Shown piece after piece: positions 1 to 8,571 of a stretch of 64,000 nt of DNA (positions within the stretch are counted from its first letter, which is position 1; each line of letters opens with the position of its first letter). The DNA is taken from contig JALDRJ010000002.1 of the NCBI GenBank assembly GCA_031315865.1, forward strand, positions 558,001 to 622,000, read 5' to 3'. The DNA is from Nitrospirales bacterium (GTDB lineage Bacteria > Nitrospirota > Nitrospiria > Nitrospirales > UBA8639). A program made the position numbers and the translations under genes. The notes beneath the pieces are model-generated. The model saw only the letters and a program-made list of their open reading frames with translations. It made no database searches and was not told the origin of the DNA.

Positions 1-276
1 GAGTGAAAACCATCGGACAGCAATACGCGAATGTAACGCGTCGTACATACGCTCGCGAGGAGAGGGAGCCAGCATTTCCTCATCTATCAAGGTTATAGCG
101 AAACCAAAGACAGATCTCACGTTCCCATGCCGTAACCTCCGCGACAGTTTCCAACAGTCCTCACGAATACCCCAGAAGAGGAATTGTGATTTTCTATTGG
201 GGTACCTAGGCTTACCTCCAGTATTCCAATCAAAGCTACCTCGTTAGCTCTATTAATTCCAACCGGGAGGTTTTAC
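1..276. other. Upstream non-coding stretch
   Basis: No reading frame with a credible start and ribosome site is visible here. The only notable structure is a pair of short arms (ACCCCA near 169 and TGGGGT near 199) that could form a weak hairpin, and the strong GGGAGG at 265-270 that serves the next gene. It may contain that gene's promoter, but I cannot point to convincing -35 and -10 hexamers. Confidence 0.4.
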
Positions 277-582
277 ATGAAAGTTCTTTCCACACTATCG
301 CGGGCATTGGCGGTGTCTATTTTTTGCACGTCACTCCTTTTCGGAGCAACCTTGGGGTTCGCGGCAGATAACAAGCTGAACATCAACACGGCGACGATGG
401 CCCAACTCGAAGGCCTGAAAGGCATCGGGCCTGAACTCGCCGAGCGTATCTTGGATTACAAGAAGAAAAATGGGGACTTTAAGAATATCCAAGACTTGAC
501 GAAAATCAAAGGTATTGGCGAGAAAAAACTGGCGATGCTCAAAGATTCAATCATGATAAAGCAATCTTCAAAACGGTATTAA
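277..582 (+). CDS. ComEA-like helix-hairpin-helix exported protein
   Basis: A 101-residue protein with a signal peptide (hydrophobic core about residues 9-28, cleavage near Ala29/Ala30) followed by two helix-hairpin-helix motifs between about residues 43 and 88 (GLKGIGPELAERI and IKGIGEKKL). This layout is the ComEA DNA-binding family, which binds double-stranded DNA in the periplasm during natural transformation. A GGGAGG site six bases before the ATG supports the start. No membrane anchor beyond the signal peptide is seen, as in short Gram-negative ComEA proteins. A role in DNA uptake is inferred from the family; type IV pilus genes lie 28 kb away in the same window. Confidence 0.85.
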   Translation: MKVLSTLSRALAVSIFCTSLLFGATLGFAADNKLNINTATMAQLEGLKGIGPELAERILDYKKKNGDFKNIQDLTKIKGIGEKKLAMLKDSIMIKQSSKRY

Positions 583-590
583 CGGCAACC

Positions 591-623
591 CGCCCCTCTC
601 AACTTCTCTATAAGAGAGGGGCG
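591..623 (+). terminator. Hairpin after comEA-like gene
   Basis: Perfect 10-bp inverted repeat CGCCCCTCTC / GAGAGGGGCG with a 13-base loop, nine bases after the stop codon. There is no U-tract after it, so it may be a weak intrinsic terminator or an mRNA-stabilising hairpin. It lies between convergent genes and could act in both directions. Confidence 0.6.
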
Positions 624-655
624 GTCAGCTTCCCTTCGGCCGAAGGCCTTCATCT

Positions 656-1216
656 TCAAATTCCAAGCACCGCATTAAATCGCGCAATCTGAGACGACGT
701 CAAAGTAAATTCTCCAGTACATTCAATACGAGAAGGCACGAGCATCACCGTGTGAAAAGAGATATCGCGTATCGCAATTTTTTGTTGCAACGAATCCGCT
801 GCACCGATTTCAACGGCTTCGACTGATTCCATGACTTGACCATTGTCCTGCGGTCCATAGGTAGCCACCACTTCCTGTAAGATTTCCATGATTTGTTCAT
901 GGACTTCAGAGTCCTTGACCGTCTGGTCGACCAAATCAATGATTGGCTCGGCCTGACGGCTTAAACTAAAATTTTCCAACCGCTCTTTCCGCCTCAAGAT
1001 TAGCAGATCGTTATCCACATCCTTGCTAAATGCCCCGTAGGCAAACCGCATAAACTCAAAGTGGAAGCCTTTCAGGCCTTTCCCCAACATTTGCAATTCA
1101 CTGAGAAAAAGAAGTTGTTGGAATTTCACATCGCTCATAAACCCATGTGGCTCCGCCAAATGAAGCAAATAGAGTAACAAGGCCCGATCGACGGTAATCT
1201 CTGAAGGTTTTCGCAT
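656..1216 (-). CDS. Panacea (DUF4065)-like protein, function unknown
   Basis: A soluble protein of 186 residues from the chosen start. Its first 80 residues (ALLLYLLHLAE, KFQQLLFLSELQ, GFHFEFMRFAYGAFS) resemble the Panacea/DUF4065 domain of SocA-type antitoxins and phage-associated proteins; the remainder is not recognised. A GTG at 1285 would extend the frame by 23 residues, but no ribosome site precedes it, whereas the ATG at 1216 has GAAGGA about 12 bases upstream. No toxin-like partner gene is adjacent: the neighbours are the convergent ComEA-like gene and the divergent fur gene. The domain assignment is by eye and is only moderately secure. Confidence 0.6.
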   Translation of the reverse strand: MRKPSEITVDRALLLYLLHLAEPHGFMSDVKFQQLLFLSELQMLGKGLKGFHFEFMRFAYGAFSKDVDNDLLILRRKERLENFSLSRQAEPIIDLVDQTVKDSEVHEQIMEILQEVVATYGPQDNGQVMESVEAVEIGAADSLQQKIAIRDISFHTVMLVPSRIECTGEFTLTSSQIARFNAVLGI

Positions 1217-1370
1217 AGGTGTGGGGTATCCTTCTATCTTTGATGCTTGGCCGGGTATAATGGAAAGCGTTAGTGTATCCAGCACTTTGACGGAGGGTCA
1301 AGAATCATGAGCGGCATCAACGAGTCAAAGGAATTCGGGTAGTTTTCAGGTCCAAAATCCAGGAACCAGC

Positions 1371-1399
1371 TTGACCATGCAGGGATTTTGAGTTTTAAT
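1371..1399 (+). promoter_or_regulatory. Sigma-70 promoter of fur
   Basis: TTGACC at 1371-1376 and TTTAAT at 1394-1399 with a 17-bp spacer, about 28 bases before the fur start codon. The next genes (fbpA, fbpB) follow with short gaps, so this promoter may also serve them. I see no clear Fur box over it. Confidence 0.6.
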
Positions 1400-1427
1400 A
1401 GGCTTCCGTTTGCAAAGGTCTCCTCGC

Positions 1428-1931
1428 ATGGCAAAAAACGCTAAAGAACTGCAACTGCTCAAGGATCATCTAACCAAGAACAACCTGAAGCTCACGCGAC
1501 AACGCGAGAACATCCTGAATCATTTCCTGAAAATGGAACATGTGACGGCGGAGCAAATGTACCGGCTTCTATCCAAAAAAGATCCGCATATCGGCTTGGC
1601 CACGGTCTATCGAACACTCAAGCTCTTTTGCGACATGGGCATTGCCCAAGAACAACATTTTGGCTCCCAAACCCAGTTCGACAATGTCGCCCACAAAGGG
1701 CATCACGACCACTTGATTTGTACAACGTGCGAGAAAATCGTCGAGTTTGAGAATTGCCAGATCGAAGAACTTCAGGAAGAAGTCGCCGCGAAGAATGGGT
1801 TTTCGATCAAAACGCATCGATTGGAACTGTATTGCGACCCGATACGTCTGTCTGATGGAAACTGTAAGAACTGCCATCGCCAATTAACCGCTCAAGCGCC
1901 CTACCAATTAAATGTAAATGTAGCAACTTAA
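1428..1931 (+). CDS. fur: Ferric uptake regulator family repressor Fur
   Basis: A 167-residue metalloregulator. It has an N-terminal winged helix (about residues 10-85, with the recognition-helix stretch GLATVYRTL at 56-64) and a C-terminal metal/dimer domain. The domain carries an HHDH cluster (92-95), Cys98-x2-Cys101 and Cys146-x2-Cys149, typical of zinc-structured Fur proteins. The ATG at 1428 is preferred over the upstream TTG at 1410 because AAAGG sits ten bases before it. Fur with Fe(II) normally represses iron uptake genes. Here it sits directly upstream of a ferric ABC transporter, and several Fur-box-like operators occur in the next 18 kb, so iron rather than zinc or peroxide is the likely signal. 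Confidence 0.92.
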   Translation: MAKNAKELQLLKDHLTKNNLKLTRQRENILNHFLKMEHVTAEQMYRLLSKKDPHIGLATVYRTLKLFCDMGIAQEQHFGSQTQFDNVAHKGHHDHLICTTCEKIVEFENCQIEELQEEVAAKNGFSIKTHRLELYCDPIRLSDGNCKNCHRQLTAQAPYQLNVNVAT

Positions 1932-1963
1932 GATTAACCACCCTCAACATTAAAGATACACAC

Positions 1964-2992
1964 ATGCACATTCTTTTTCCTTTCATCTCTTTTCGTCTCT
2001 GTGTTTGCTTCATGCTCATACTTACTTTGGCTCCGTCTTCTCTTCTCGCAGCCGAACCGCTGGTTGTCTATTCGGGGCGAGCCGAACGGTTGATTAAACC
2101 CGTGCTGGATGTCTTCACGAAAGAGACGAATATTCCAGTGCAATTGTTGACTGGCAGTAGCACACAACTCGTCAATCGATTGGAGGCTGAAGGTCCCCAT
2201 ACCCCTGCTGATGTATATCTCACGAACGATGCCGGGACGCTTGAACGCGCGCATGAGCTTCGGCTATTGAAACCGCTTCAGATCGAAGGCATTGAACAGA
2301 TGGTTCCCCAAGCTTTTCGGGCAGCCGATAATAGCTGGATCGGTTTATCCGGGAGGGTCTGGATCATCGTGTACAATACCTCGATGATCAACCCGGAACA
2401 AATCACCTCGATCCTCGACCTTGCCAACCCTAAATGGAAAGGAAAATTGGCGATCCCCAATGCCGGGAGCGAATACCTGCAAGCAGGCGTTTCCGTCATC
2501 AGCGCCGTACAGGGAGAAACCATTACCGAGGCATTTTTGAAAGGCATTCGAGACAATGCGGAAAATTCCGTGTACGGGCAAAGCAGTCAGATCGTCGATG
2601 CCGTCGCGAAAGGAAAAGTCGGATTGGGGTTAGTCAATCATTACTACATTTACCGGTACCTTGCCGATCACCCCAAAGCGCCGATCGCGCCTCTATTGAC
2701 CGACCAAAAGAAAGGCGAAATGGGCCTGATCATGAATGCGACAGGCATTGGGGTTCTCACCCACACCAAGCGTCTCAAGGAAGCCAAATCCCTTGTTCAA
2801 TTCCTCATTTCTCGAACCGGACAGCAAATGTTTTCGGAACGCAATAAAGAATACCCCATTCGTCCGACCGTCAAAGCCGATCCGGCGCTTCCTCCTCGCA
2901 AGAGTTTTCGCGTCGCTCAAGTTCCCCTGGCCAGATTGGCCGAACTCCGGGAGCCAACGATGTTATTGATCGAGCGATCAGGCCTCCGCTAA
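1964..2992 (+). CDS. fbpA: Ferric iron ABC transporter, periplasmic binding protein (FbpA/FutA type)
   Basis: A 342-residue exported solute-binding protein with signal peptide (about 1-29), then the mature start EPLVVYSGRAERLIKPV typical of class ferric-binding proteins (VYSxR). The consecutive tyrosines Tyr227-Tyr228 in NHYYIYRYL match the tyrosine pair that coordinates Fe(III) in FbpA/FutA transferrin-like proteins. It begins 32 bases after fur and is followed after 10 bases by the permease gene, so the three form a likely operon. It would bind ferric ion in the periplasm and deliver it to FbpB. Ligand identity rests on the tyrosine pair and context. Confidence 0.9.
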   Translation: MHILFPFISFRLCVCFMLILTLAPSSLLAAEPLVVYSGRAERLIKPVLDVFTKETNIPVQLLTGSSTQLVNRLEAEGPHTPADVYLTNDAGTLERAHELRLLKPLQIEGIEQMVPQAFRAADNSWIGLSGRVWIIVYNTSMINPEQITSILDLANPKWKGKLAIPNAGSEYLQAGVSVISAVQGETITEAFLKGIRDNAENSVYGQSSQIVDAVAKGKVGLGLVNHYYIYRYLADHPKAPIAPLLTDQKKGEMGLIMNATGIGVLTHTKRLKEAKSLVQFLISRTGQQMFSERNKEYPIRPTVKADPALPPRKSFRVAQVPLARLAELREPTMLLIERSGLR

Positions 2993-3002
2993 TCCCATTG
3001 TC

Positions 3003-4592
3003 ATGACAGCGCGTTCTTGGAGACAGGGTTTTTTTTCTCCCCTGTCTTTATTCGCGCTGACTATCGCCTGCACGTTGGCGTTCCCCCTGTTTTACGTGGG
3101 CTATTCGGCATTCTCTGCCAAGGGGGCCGTGTGGCAACGCCTCTGGTCCACCCGCATCCCGGAATTACTGTTCAATACGGTCACCCTGGCGATTGGCGTC
3201 GGGGCCACCACACTGATTATCGGTGTGGCCCTTGCGTGGTTCGTCACGCGATATGATTTTTGGGGACGGAGGGTATGGGAATGGGCAATCGTCCTTCCGC
3301 TCGCGATTCCCTCCTACGTCTTAGCCTATATCTATACCTATTTATTAGAAACCGGAGGATTTATCGAACAGGGCTGGCAGTGGATGATGGGGGCAGAGGC
3401 GCGCATTTTCTCCCCGTATAGTTTTGGAGGGGCCTGGCTCGTCATGACCTTAAATACATTTCCATATATTTACCTGCTCGCGCGAGCTGCGCTACAAAAT
3501 GTCAATCTTTCGTTCGAAGAAGCCGCACAGGCCTTGGGAGCCACCAGATGGCAAACGTTGACTCGGGTCTCACTCCCCCTCATTCGTCCATCGTTAGTCG
3601 CCGGCCTTTTTCTCGTCACCCTCTACGTCGTCTCTGATTTTGGCGCAGTCTCTCTTTTGCGTTTCCAAACTTTCACCTATGCCATTTATCAGCAAATGAC
3701 GAGTCGCTATGATTATGCCGCGGCATCCATCCTGAGCCTCCTGCTTGTGGTCTTTGCTTTTCTCTTTCTCATTGCTGAACGCTGGTTTCGACAACGAAGT
3801 CGATTCTTCCAAACAGGGGGACATATTCGCATGAAATCGCCGAAGCCCTGCGGAATGCTCCCCACCCTGTTACTCACGGCATTCATGCTCATGGTGTTTG
3901 GAGCGGCGTTCGGTATTCCGGTGTTCTTGCTCATTCATTGGACCTGGGCCGCTTGGAATGTTGGTGAGATGGGAAGCGGCTTCCTGTCGTACATCTGGAA
4001 CAGCGCCATGCTTTCAGGTACCGCCGCCAGCATCGCCATCGTAGTTGGAACACCACTGGCTTTCCTGGCAAGTCGCTACCCGACGCGATTCAATCTCCTG
4101 TACCTTCAAGGAGCCTATACAGGTTATGTCTTGCCTGGACCGGTCGCGGCCTTAGCGTTACTCACACTCTTCACGCAAAACCTGCCGTTTTTATACGGAA
4201 CGGCGTTAGTCTTAATCCTCGCGTATCTCATCCATTTTCTCCCTGCTGGCCTACAAGCGATGGAATCGGCTATTCAGCAAGTCAACCCCAACATCGAAGA
4301 AGCCGCAAGGAGCCTCGGCCGACATGCGTTGAGTTCGTTCTGGCAGGTCACGTTTCCACTGGTCCGTGGAGGTTTTATCGTCGCCTGGATACTCATGTTT
4401 CTCCAAGCCATGAAAGAACTCCCGGCCACGCTGCTCCTGAGACCTGTGGGATTCGATACGCTCTCGGTGAGAATCTGGCTTGAAGCGAGCGAAGAGTTGT
4501 ATCAGCTCGCGGCGCCACCGGCTCTTTTAATTATTCTGATCACCCTTCCCGTCGTCTTACTCCTCACGAAGAAGAATTGGCAGACGACGTAA
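3003..4592 (+). CDS. fbpB: Ferric iron ABC transporter permease, fused double domain
   Basis: A 529-residue inner-membrane protein with about 12 hydrophobic helices. Two EAA loops are visible, EEAAQALGATRW near residue 174 and EEAARSLGRH near residue 432, each with the G four residues after the AA pair. The protein is therefore a fused tandem permease, as usual for FbpB/AfuB/SfuB. The EAA loops dock to the ATPase FbpC. The length matches the family. It follows fbpA closely, and the ATPase gene comes 111 bases later. The sequence of that gap suggests nothing but a spacer, possibly with weak promoter activity. Confidence 0.92.
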   Translation: MTARSWRQGFFSPLSLFALTIACTLAFPLFYVGYSAFSAKGAVWQRLWSTRIPELLFNTVTLAIGVGATTLIIGVALAWFVTRYDFWGRRVWEWAIVLPLAIPSYVLAYIYTYLLETGGFIEQGWQWMMGAEARIFSPYSFGGAWLVMTLNTFPYIYLLARAALQNVNLSFEEAAQALGATRWQTLTRVSLPLIRPSLVAGLFLVTLYVVSDFGAVSLLRFQTFTYAIYQQMTSRYDYAAASILSLLLVVFAFLFLIAERWFRQRSRFFQTGGHIRMKSPKPCGMLPTLLLTAFMLMVFGAAFGIPVFLLIHWTWAAWNVGEMGSGFLSYIWNSAMLSGTAASIAIVVGTPLAFLASRYPTRFNLLYLQGAYTGYVLPGPVAALALLTLFTQNLPFLYGTALVLILAYLIHFLPAGLQAMESAIQQVNPNIEEAARSLGRHALSSFWQVTFPLVRGGFIVAWILMFLQAMKELPATLLLRPVGFDTLSVRIWLEASEELYQLAAPPALLIILITLPVVLLLTKKNWQTT

Positions 4593-4703
4593 CGGCTCTT
4601 GAACATCGAAAGATCTGAATCGTTATAATGTGCCATGTAGTCAAATCAGGTATCAGCTTACGCAAGCGCTACAACATAACATGATGCTATTTCCCATTTT
4701 TTC

Positions 4704-5792
4704 ATGACGACATCCCAGAAACCACCACTCAACAAACACACAAACATCCTCGACATCCGGCATGTGACGTGTCAATATCTGGCTGACCAACCAGCCGTTC
4801 AAGACATTTCTCTGGCTGCTCAGGAAGGTGAAATCATCTGCATCTTGGGCCCATCGGGATGCGGGAAAACCACCACCTTACGGGCCATCGCGGGATTTGA
4901 AAAAGTCACAGGTGGTGAGATTTATTTAGACGGGCATCTTGTTTCTTCTGCAACGACGCATGTTCCCACAGAACGGCGGCGAGTCGGCATGGTCTTTCAA
5001 GACTATGCGCTGTTCCCTCATTTGACGGTCAAAGATAATGTGGCCTTTGGATTACAGCGGTTATCAGGTGCAGAGCGACATAACTGCACCACGACGATGT
5101 TGCAGCTCGTCGGACTGATCGGATTCGAAAGTCGGTATCCACATGAACTCTCGGGAGGGCAACAACAGCGGGTCGCTCTTGCCAGAGCCCTGGCCCCCAA
5201 TCCCGTCATCTTGCTCCTGGATGAACCGTTCAGCAATTTGGACCCGGACATGACCATCAAGATGCGGAATGAACTGCATCGCGTGCTGAGACAAACCAAT
5301 ACCACCGCCGTGCTGGTCACCCACGATCACCAAGAAGCCTTTGCCATGGCCGATCGGGTCGCCGTGCTTCAAGACGGGCTTCTCGTCCAGTATGAGACTC
5401 CCGAAACAATTTACCATTTACCCGCTTGTCGATTTGTCGCGGAATTCGTCGGCAAAGCGGATTTTATTCCCGGGTTTATTCAAAACGGGATCGTGAAGAC
5501 TGAAATTGGCCAATTTCCAAATCACAGTCACTACCAAGGTGTCCCGAACGTCTTGGTCATGGTTCGCCCTGACGACATTAAGATCGCCCGCATCTCATCA
5601 GGCACTGCTCGTATCGTGAGCCGCCAATTCCGTGGTTCCCAACACCTCTACAGCATCGAGCTGGCGTCTGGACATATCGTCCATTGTGTGGAACCATCAG
5701 ATCATGCCTATACGATCGACTCCAAAGTGACATTGGAAGTTATCGCCACGCATACGGTATTATTTGAAGATACGACTGCATCAACATGCTAA
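4704..5792 (+). CDS. fbpC: Ferric iron ABC transporter ATP-binding protein
   Basis: A 362-residue ABC ATPase: Walker A GPSGCGKT at 49-56, Q-loop VFQDYALFPH, signature LSGGQQQR near 147, Walker B LLLDEP near 170, switch His in VTHDHQEA. Residues after about 245 form the TOBE-like regulatory domain found in FbpC/PotA/MalK ATPases. It couples ATP hydrolysis to Fe(III) transport by FbpAB. The start has no strong ribosome site. The stop codon is 14 bases before the next gene, whose ribosome site lies across the stop, so the His-rich protein that follows is probably co-translated. Confidence 0.93.
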   Translation: MTTSQKPPLNKHTNILDIRHVTCQYLADQPAVQDISLAAQEGEIICILGPSGCGKTTTLRAIAGFEKVTGGEIYLDGHLVSSATTHVPTERRRVGMVFQDYALFPHLTVKDNVAFGLQRLSGAERHNCTTTMLQLVGLIGFESRYPHELSGGQQQRVALARALAPNPVILLLDEPFSNLDPDMTIKMRNELHRVLRQTNTTAVLVTHDHQEAFAMADRVAVLQDGLLVQYETPETIYHLPACRFVAEFVGKADFIPGFIQNGIVKTEIGQFPNHSHYQGVPNVLVMVRPDDIKIARISSGTARIVSRQFRGSQHLYSIELASGHIVHCVEPSDHAYTIDSKVTLEVIATHTVLFEDTTASTC

Positions 5793-5806
5793 AGGAGGAC
5801 AACCCG

Positions 5807-6508
5807 ATGCAATACCTGACCATGAAACGCGCAATGCTCTTATCCCTGATCTGGCCTAGTTGTTTGACGCTCATCCTGCTTGCCATCCCACTCCTCGCCG
5901 GCGCAGAAGGCTATGGAAGTAGTTATCACAAGATGGGTATGGGAGGGCATGACTCGCCGCACCACAAGATGAACTACTCCGGACATGGAGGAAGTCATCA
6001 TGGGACGATGGGAGGAGCCCACCATGGCAGCGGTTATGAGAAAGGTCATGGCAGCAGTCTCAATTACGGAACACACATGGGGCCCCACCAAAGCGCGAGC
6101 GAATTTATTGAACATGTCTTGAAATTCAAAGATGGCATGGCCATCACCGATGAGCAAGCCGCGAAGCTTCGAAGCGTGGAAACCGAATTTAAAAAAGAGA
6201 AAATCAAGATGAAGGCTGAGGTGGAACTCGCAAATCTTGATCTACACGAGCTACTCAAGAATGAGGAATCCAGCCTGTCTGACATTGAAGCCAAACTTAA
6301 AAACGTGCACAACTTAGAAGCCGATTTGCTTATGGCGTCCATTAAAGCAAAACGTGAAGCCAGGGCCGTGTTGACCGATGAACAACGAAGCCGTATGAAG
6401 GCCGTCCATGACCGAATCAAGGCCTACTCTTCAGGCGGAATGTCAGCAAAGGGCCATCCTGGTGGGTATAAACACCATGGCAAAGATCAAAAGAAGGGCG
6501 ACTATTGA
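5807..6508 (+). CDS. His/Gly-rich periplasmic CpxP/Spy-like protein
   Basis: 233 residues from the ATG at 5807, which follows AAAGGAGG with eight bases between; an upstream ATG at 5786 inside fbpC is less likely. It has a signal peptide, then a low-complexity stretch of about 70 residues rich in His, Gly, Met and Ser. A charged helical part follows (about 95-210) ending in LTDEQRSRM, which matches the LTxxQ motif of the Spy/CpxP/ZraP family. ZraP binds zinc and Spy/CpxP are periplasmic chaperones or stress sensors. The His-rich tract and its place as last gene of the fbp operon suggest binding of iron or another metal in the periplasm, which is inference. Confidence 0.75.
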   Translation: MQYLTMKRAMLLSLIWPSCLTLILLAIPLLAGAEGYGSSYHKMGMGGHDSPHHKMNYSGHGGSHHGTMGGAHHGSGYEKGHGSSLNYGTHMGPHQSASEFIEHVLKFKDGMAITDEQAAKLRSVETEFKKEKIKMKAEVELANLDLHELLKNEESSLSDIEAKLKNVHNLEADLLMASIKAKREARAVLTDEQRSRMKAVHDRIKAYSSGGMSAKGHPGGYKHHGKDQKKGDY

Positions 6509-6536
6509 ACCACGTTGTAGCGTAAAGATGCTTCAT

Positions 6537-6564
6537 AAAAAGGGCCTCAAATGAGGCCCTTTTT
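6537..6564. terminator. Bidirectional intrinsic terminator
   Basis: AAAAAGGGCCTCA-AA-TGAGGCCCTTTTT: a perfect inverted repeat flanked by an A-run and a T-run, about 30 bases after the fbp operon and 36 bases after (on the other strand) the apbE stop. It can end both convergent transcripts. Confidence 0.92.
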
Positions 6565-6600
6565 ACTACCTTCCGTTTCTTCCAAATCCTTGGGCCTTGT

Positions 6601-7623
6601 TCAGTTCAAAACATGATCCTGAAAATGCAACCGGCCTTTCAGCCCGGATGAAACAGACACGTTCCCTTCTGCATCCACGATCACTCCTTCGACATCAGGA
6701 AGCCGCTCGATCAAGGCCATGCCCCTTTGCGGGCCCATGACAAAGATTCCGGTATCGAGCCCATCAGCCATGACACCCTGTGACGCGATGACCGTCACGC
6801 TTTGAGTCAACCGCGCAGGATGCAGCGTCTTGGGATCAAGGATATGATGATACCGGATGCCGTCTTTCTCGAAGTAGCGTTGATAGTCTCCGGCTGTGGA
6901 CACCGCTTCATCTTCCAACTCGATCGTCGCCAAAACATGACCTTGCTCTTTGCGGGGATGTTGAATTCCAAAGACAAATTGCTGTCCGTCAGGCATACGG
7001 CCGAACGTCTTGATGTCACCTGAAATCGCCACGACTCCGGCCGTTGCGCCGGCTGCCTTCATCACTTTTTCCGCCAGATCAGCCGCATAGCCTTTACCGA
7101 TTCCTCCCACGTCGATTTGCATCCCTGGACGAACGAGGTACGCCGTTCCTGATCGAGCATTCAATGTCAGATGAGACATCTGCACAAGCGGCCGCACCGC
7201 TTGGAGTTCTTGTTGTGTCGGAATTCTGCCTTGTTCACTCACATTCCAAAGTGCTACTGCAGGACCGATGGCAATAGTGAACCCACCTTCGGTGAGTACA
7301 TCCATCGTAAACGAATGCTGAAGAAGCTCCATGGATTCGTGACTGATGGCTATAGCATGTTCACCCGCAGCCGCGTTGACGTTCGACAGTTCACTGTCTG
7401 GAATCCAGGTGCTCCACAGCTCCTCCAGACGATGAATCTCTTTCAATCCCGCATCCACAGCCCGCCGGGCGATGACGTTATCCGGTGCGACTCCGGTCAC
7501 GAACACGATTGTCCCCATCAAATATTGACTGCGTTTAACCAGCGCCGGGAACGCAAGACCAACATCCAATAGCGACACAAAAAAACACGCGAGTAAACAC
7601 TGACAGAGTTTCGTTTTACACAT
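6601..7623 (-). CDS. apbE: FAD:protein FMN transferase (ApbE)
   Basis: A 340-residue exported protein with an N-terminal hydrophobic signal (about 6-25). ApbE family hallmarks are visible: YLMGTIVFVT, a GPAVALWN segment, QIDVGGIGKGYAAD, AISGDIKTFG, VSTAGDYQRYF, HHILDPKT and the ADGLDTGIFVMG motif with the metal-binding Asp/Thr. ApbE splits FAD and attaches FMN by a phosphoester bond to Ser/Thr in [ST]GA[ST] motifs of extracytoplasmic flavoproteins. A candidate substrate is encoded 3.4 kb away: the FMN-binding protein at 10993-11679 with an SGAT motif. It lies convergent to the fbp operon and has no obvious ribosome site. Confidence 0.93.
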   Translation of the reverse strand: MCKTKLCQCLLACFFVSLLDVGLAFPALVKRSQYLMGTIVFVTGVAPDNVIARRAVDAGLKEIHRLEELWSTWIPDSELSNVNAAAGEHAIAISHESMELLQHSFTMDVLTEGGFTIAIGPAVALWNVSEQGRIPTQQELQAVRPLVQMSHLTLNARSGTAYLVRPGMQIDVGGIGKGYAADLAEKVMKAAGATAGVVAISGDIKTFGRMPDGQQFVFGIQHPRKEQGHVLATIELEDEAVSTAGDYQRYFEKDGIRYHHILDPKTLHPARLTQSVTVIASQGVMADGLDTGIFVMGPQRGMALIERLPDVEGVIVDAEGNVSVSSGLKGRLHFQDHVLN

Positions 7624-7711
7624 AAGATTGATTAGGGTAAGTCAGGGTTGAGAATACTTGCCCATGGGATACTGACGAACGGTTGAGACTCTTGTTGTCG
7701 TCAGCCTATCA

Positions 7712-8332
7712 TCATCGTCGTTTAAAATACCTCACGTTTGGATAGGGATTCACGGAAAATAGCCTGGACTGTTCGCTGACAGGCTGAGGCAAGGCAATCT
7801 TCAGAGGAAGCCCGCGAAGCTCGGGGATTTTTTCCTGAAACGTTTCCCAGTCTGGCTGATCGGACTCTATGTTCAACTTCACCATTCTCTGCGTCCGAGG
7901 TGAATCGATCGCAAAATTCCACGTCCCGAGGTAATTCACACTCTCCGCATGCACGGTGAAGGTCGCATCAAGATACGATTCAGCTCTATACGGACCATCG
8001 CTGACTTGAATCCTCACAAGCCTGTAAGTGCCTGGGAGCAATCGCAAGACAAACGCGTCCTCACTCGCATCGACATACTCACGAATTTCATGATCAGTTT
8101 GAACATTCACGAAATCCAAAAACCGCACATGGGTCCAGTCCCACCGAAAATAGGGACCCGCTTGCTCGACCTTGATCACACCAAATGCCAACACCTTCCC
8201 GTCTGTGCCAGGCAGCACGTCTTCAGTTTGCGTGAATGCACAAGCCATAGAGAGGATGGCCATCGTCACGACAAGACAACCCTGAATGATGGCGGTCCAT
8301 CTGATCGTCATTCGATTCAAGTCAAGAGGCAT
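7712..8332 (-). CDS. Putative lipoprotein, function unknown
   Basis: A 206-residue protein with a hydrophobic N-terminus ending in a lipobox-like LSMAC (Cys31), so it is probably lipidated and envelope-bound. The mature part is beta-rich, with a segment LPGTYRLVRIQVSDGPY and later SVNYLGTWNF. This resembles the GTYxL...YLG pattern of carboxypeptidase-regulatory or DUF2846-like lipoproteins. I do not recognise a specific family. It lies upstream of apbE in the same direction with an 88-base gap, and the shared upstream region holds a Fur box about 150 bases from its start, so iron control is possible. Confidence 0.6.
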   Translation of the reverse strand: MPLDLNRMTIRWTAIIQGCLVVTMAILSMACAFTQTEDVLPGTDGKVLAFGVIKVEQAGPYFRWDWTHVRFLDFVNVQTDHEIREYVDASEDAFVLRLLPGTYRLVRIQVSDGPYRAESYLDATFTVHAESVNYLGTWNFAIDSPRTQRMVKLNIESDQPDWETFQEKIPELRGLPLKIALPQPVSEQSRLFSVNPYPNVRYFKRR

Positions 8333-8450
8333 ACGGTGTACTTCTCCTTCATATCAAGCATTTAGCTCCACTTTCCTCAGATCTCACAGGCCTATGGATA
8401 TTGTATAGCAAGAAATTCTGTAGAGAGAAAAACAGATACGTGCCAAAAGC

Positions 8451-8480
8451 TTGACAAAGTTCGGCTCAATTGCTTATTAA
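8451..8480 (+). promoter_or_regulatory. Sigma-70 promoter for the zinc-ribbon/porin unit
   Basis: TTGACA at 8451-8456 and TATTAA at 8475-8480 (18-bp spacer). A Fur-box-like sequence begins right at the -10, an arrangement typical of Fur-repressed promoters. Confidence 0.65.
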
Positions 8481-8501
8481 TAATGGTTATCAATATCATT
8501 A
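8480..8501 (+). promoter_or_regulatory. Fur box 1
   Basis: TAATGGTTATCAATATCATT (8481-8500) resembles the Fur consensus GATAATGATAATCATTATC and overlaps the -10/start region of the promoter at 8451-8480. It lies between divergent genes (lipoprotein at 7712 and zinc ribbon at 8572) and could act on both. Confidence 0.7.
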
Positions 8502-8571
8502 TATATATTACTTAAAACTATTCTCAAATTCATCAATCACGCGTTCCTTTATCGGGTAGAAAGCGAGTCAA

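Noticed and set aside
656-1216. Toxin-antitoxin pair for the Panacea-like protein
   Set aside because: Panacea domains often act as antitoxins, but no small toxin gene lies next to it; the flanking genes are a ComEA-like protein and fur.
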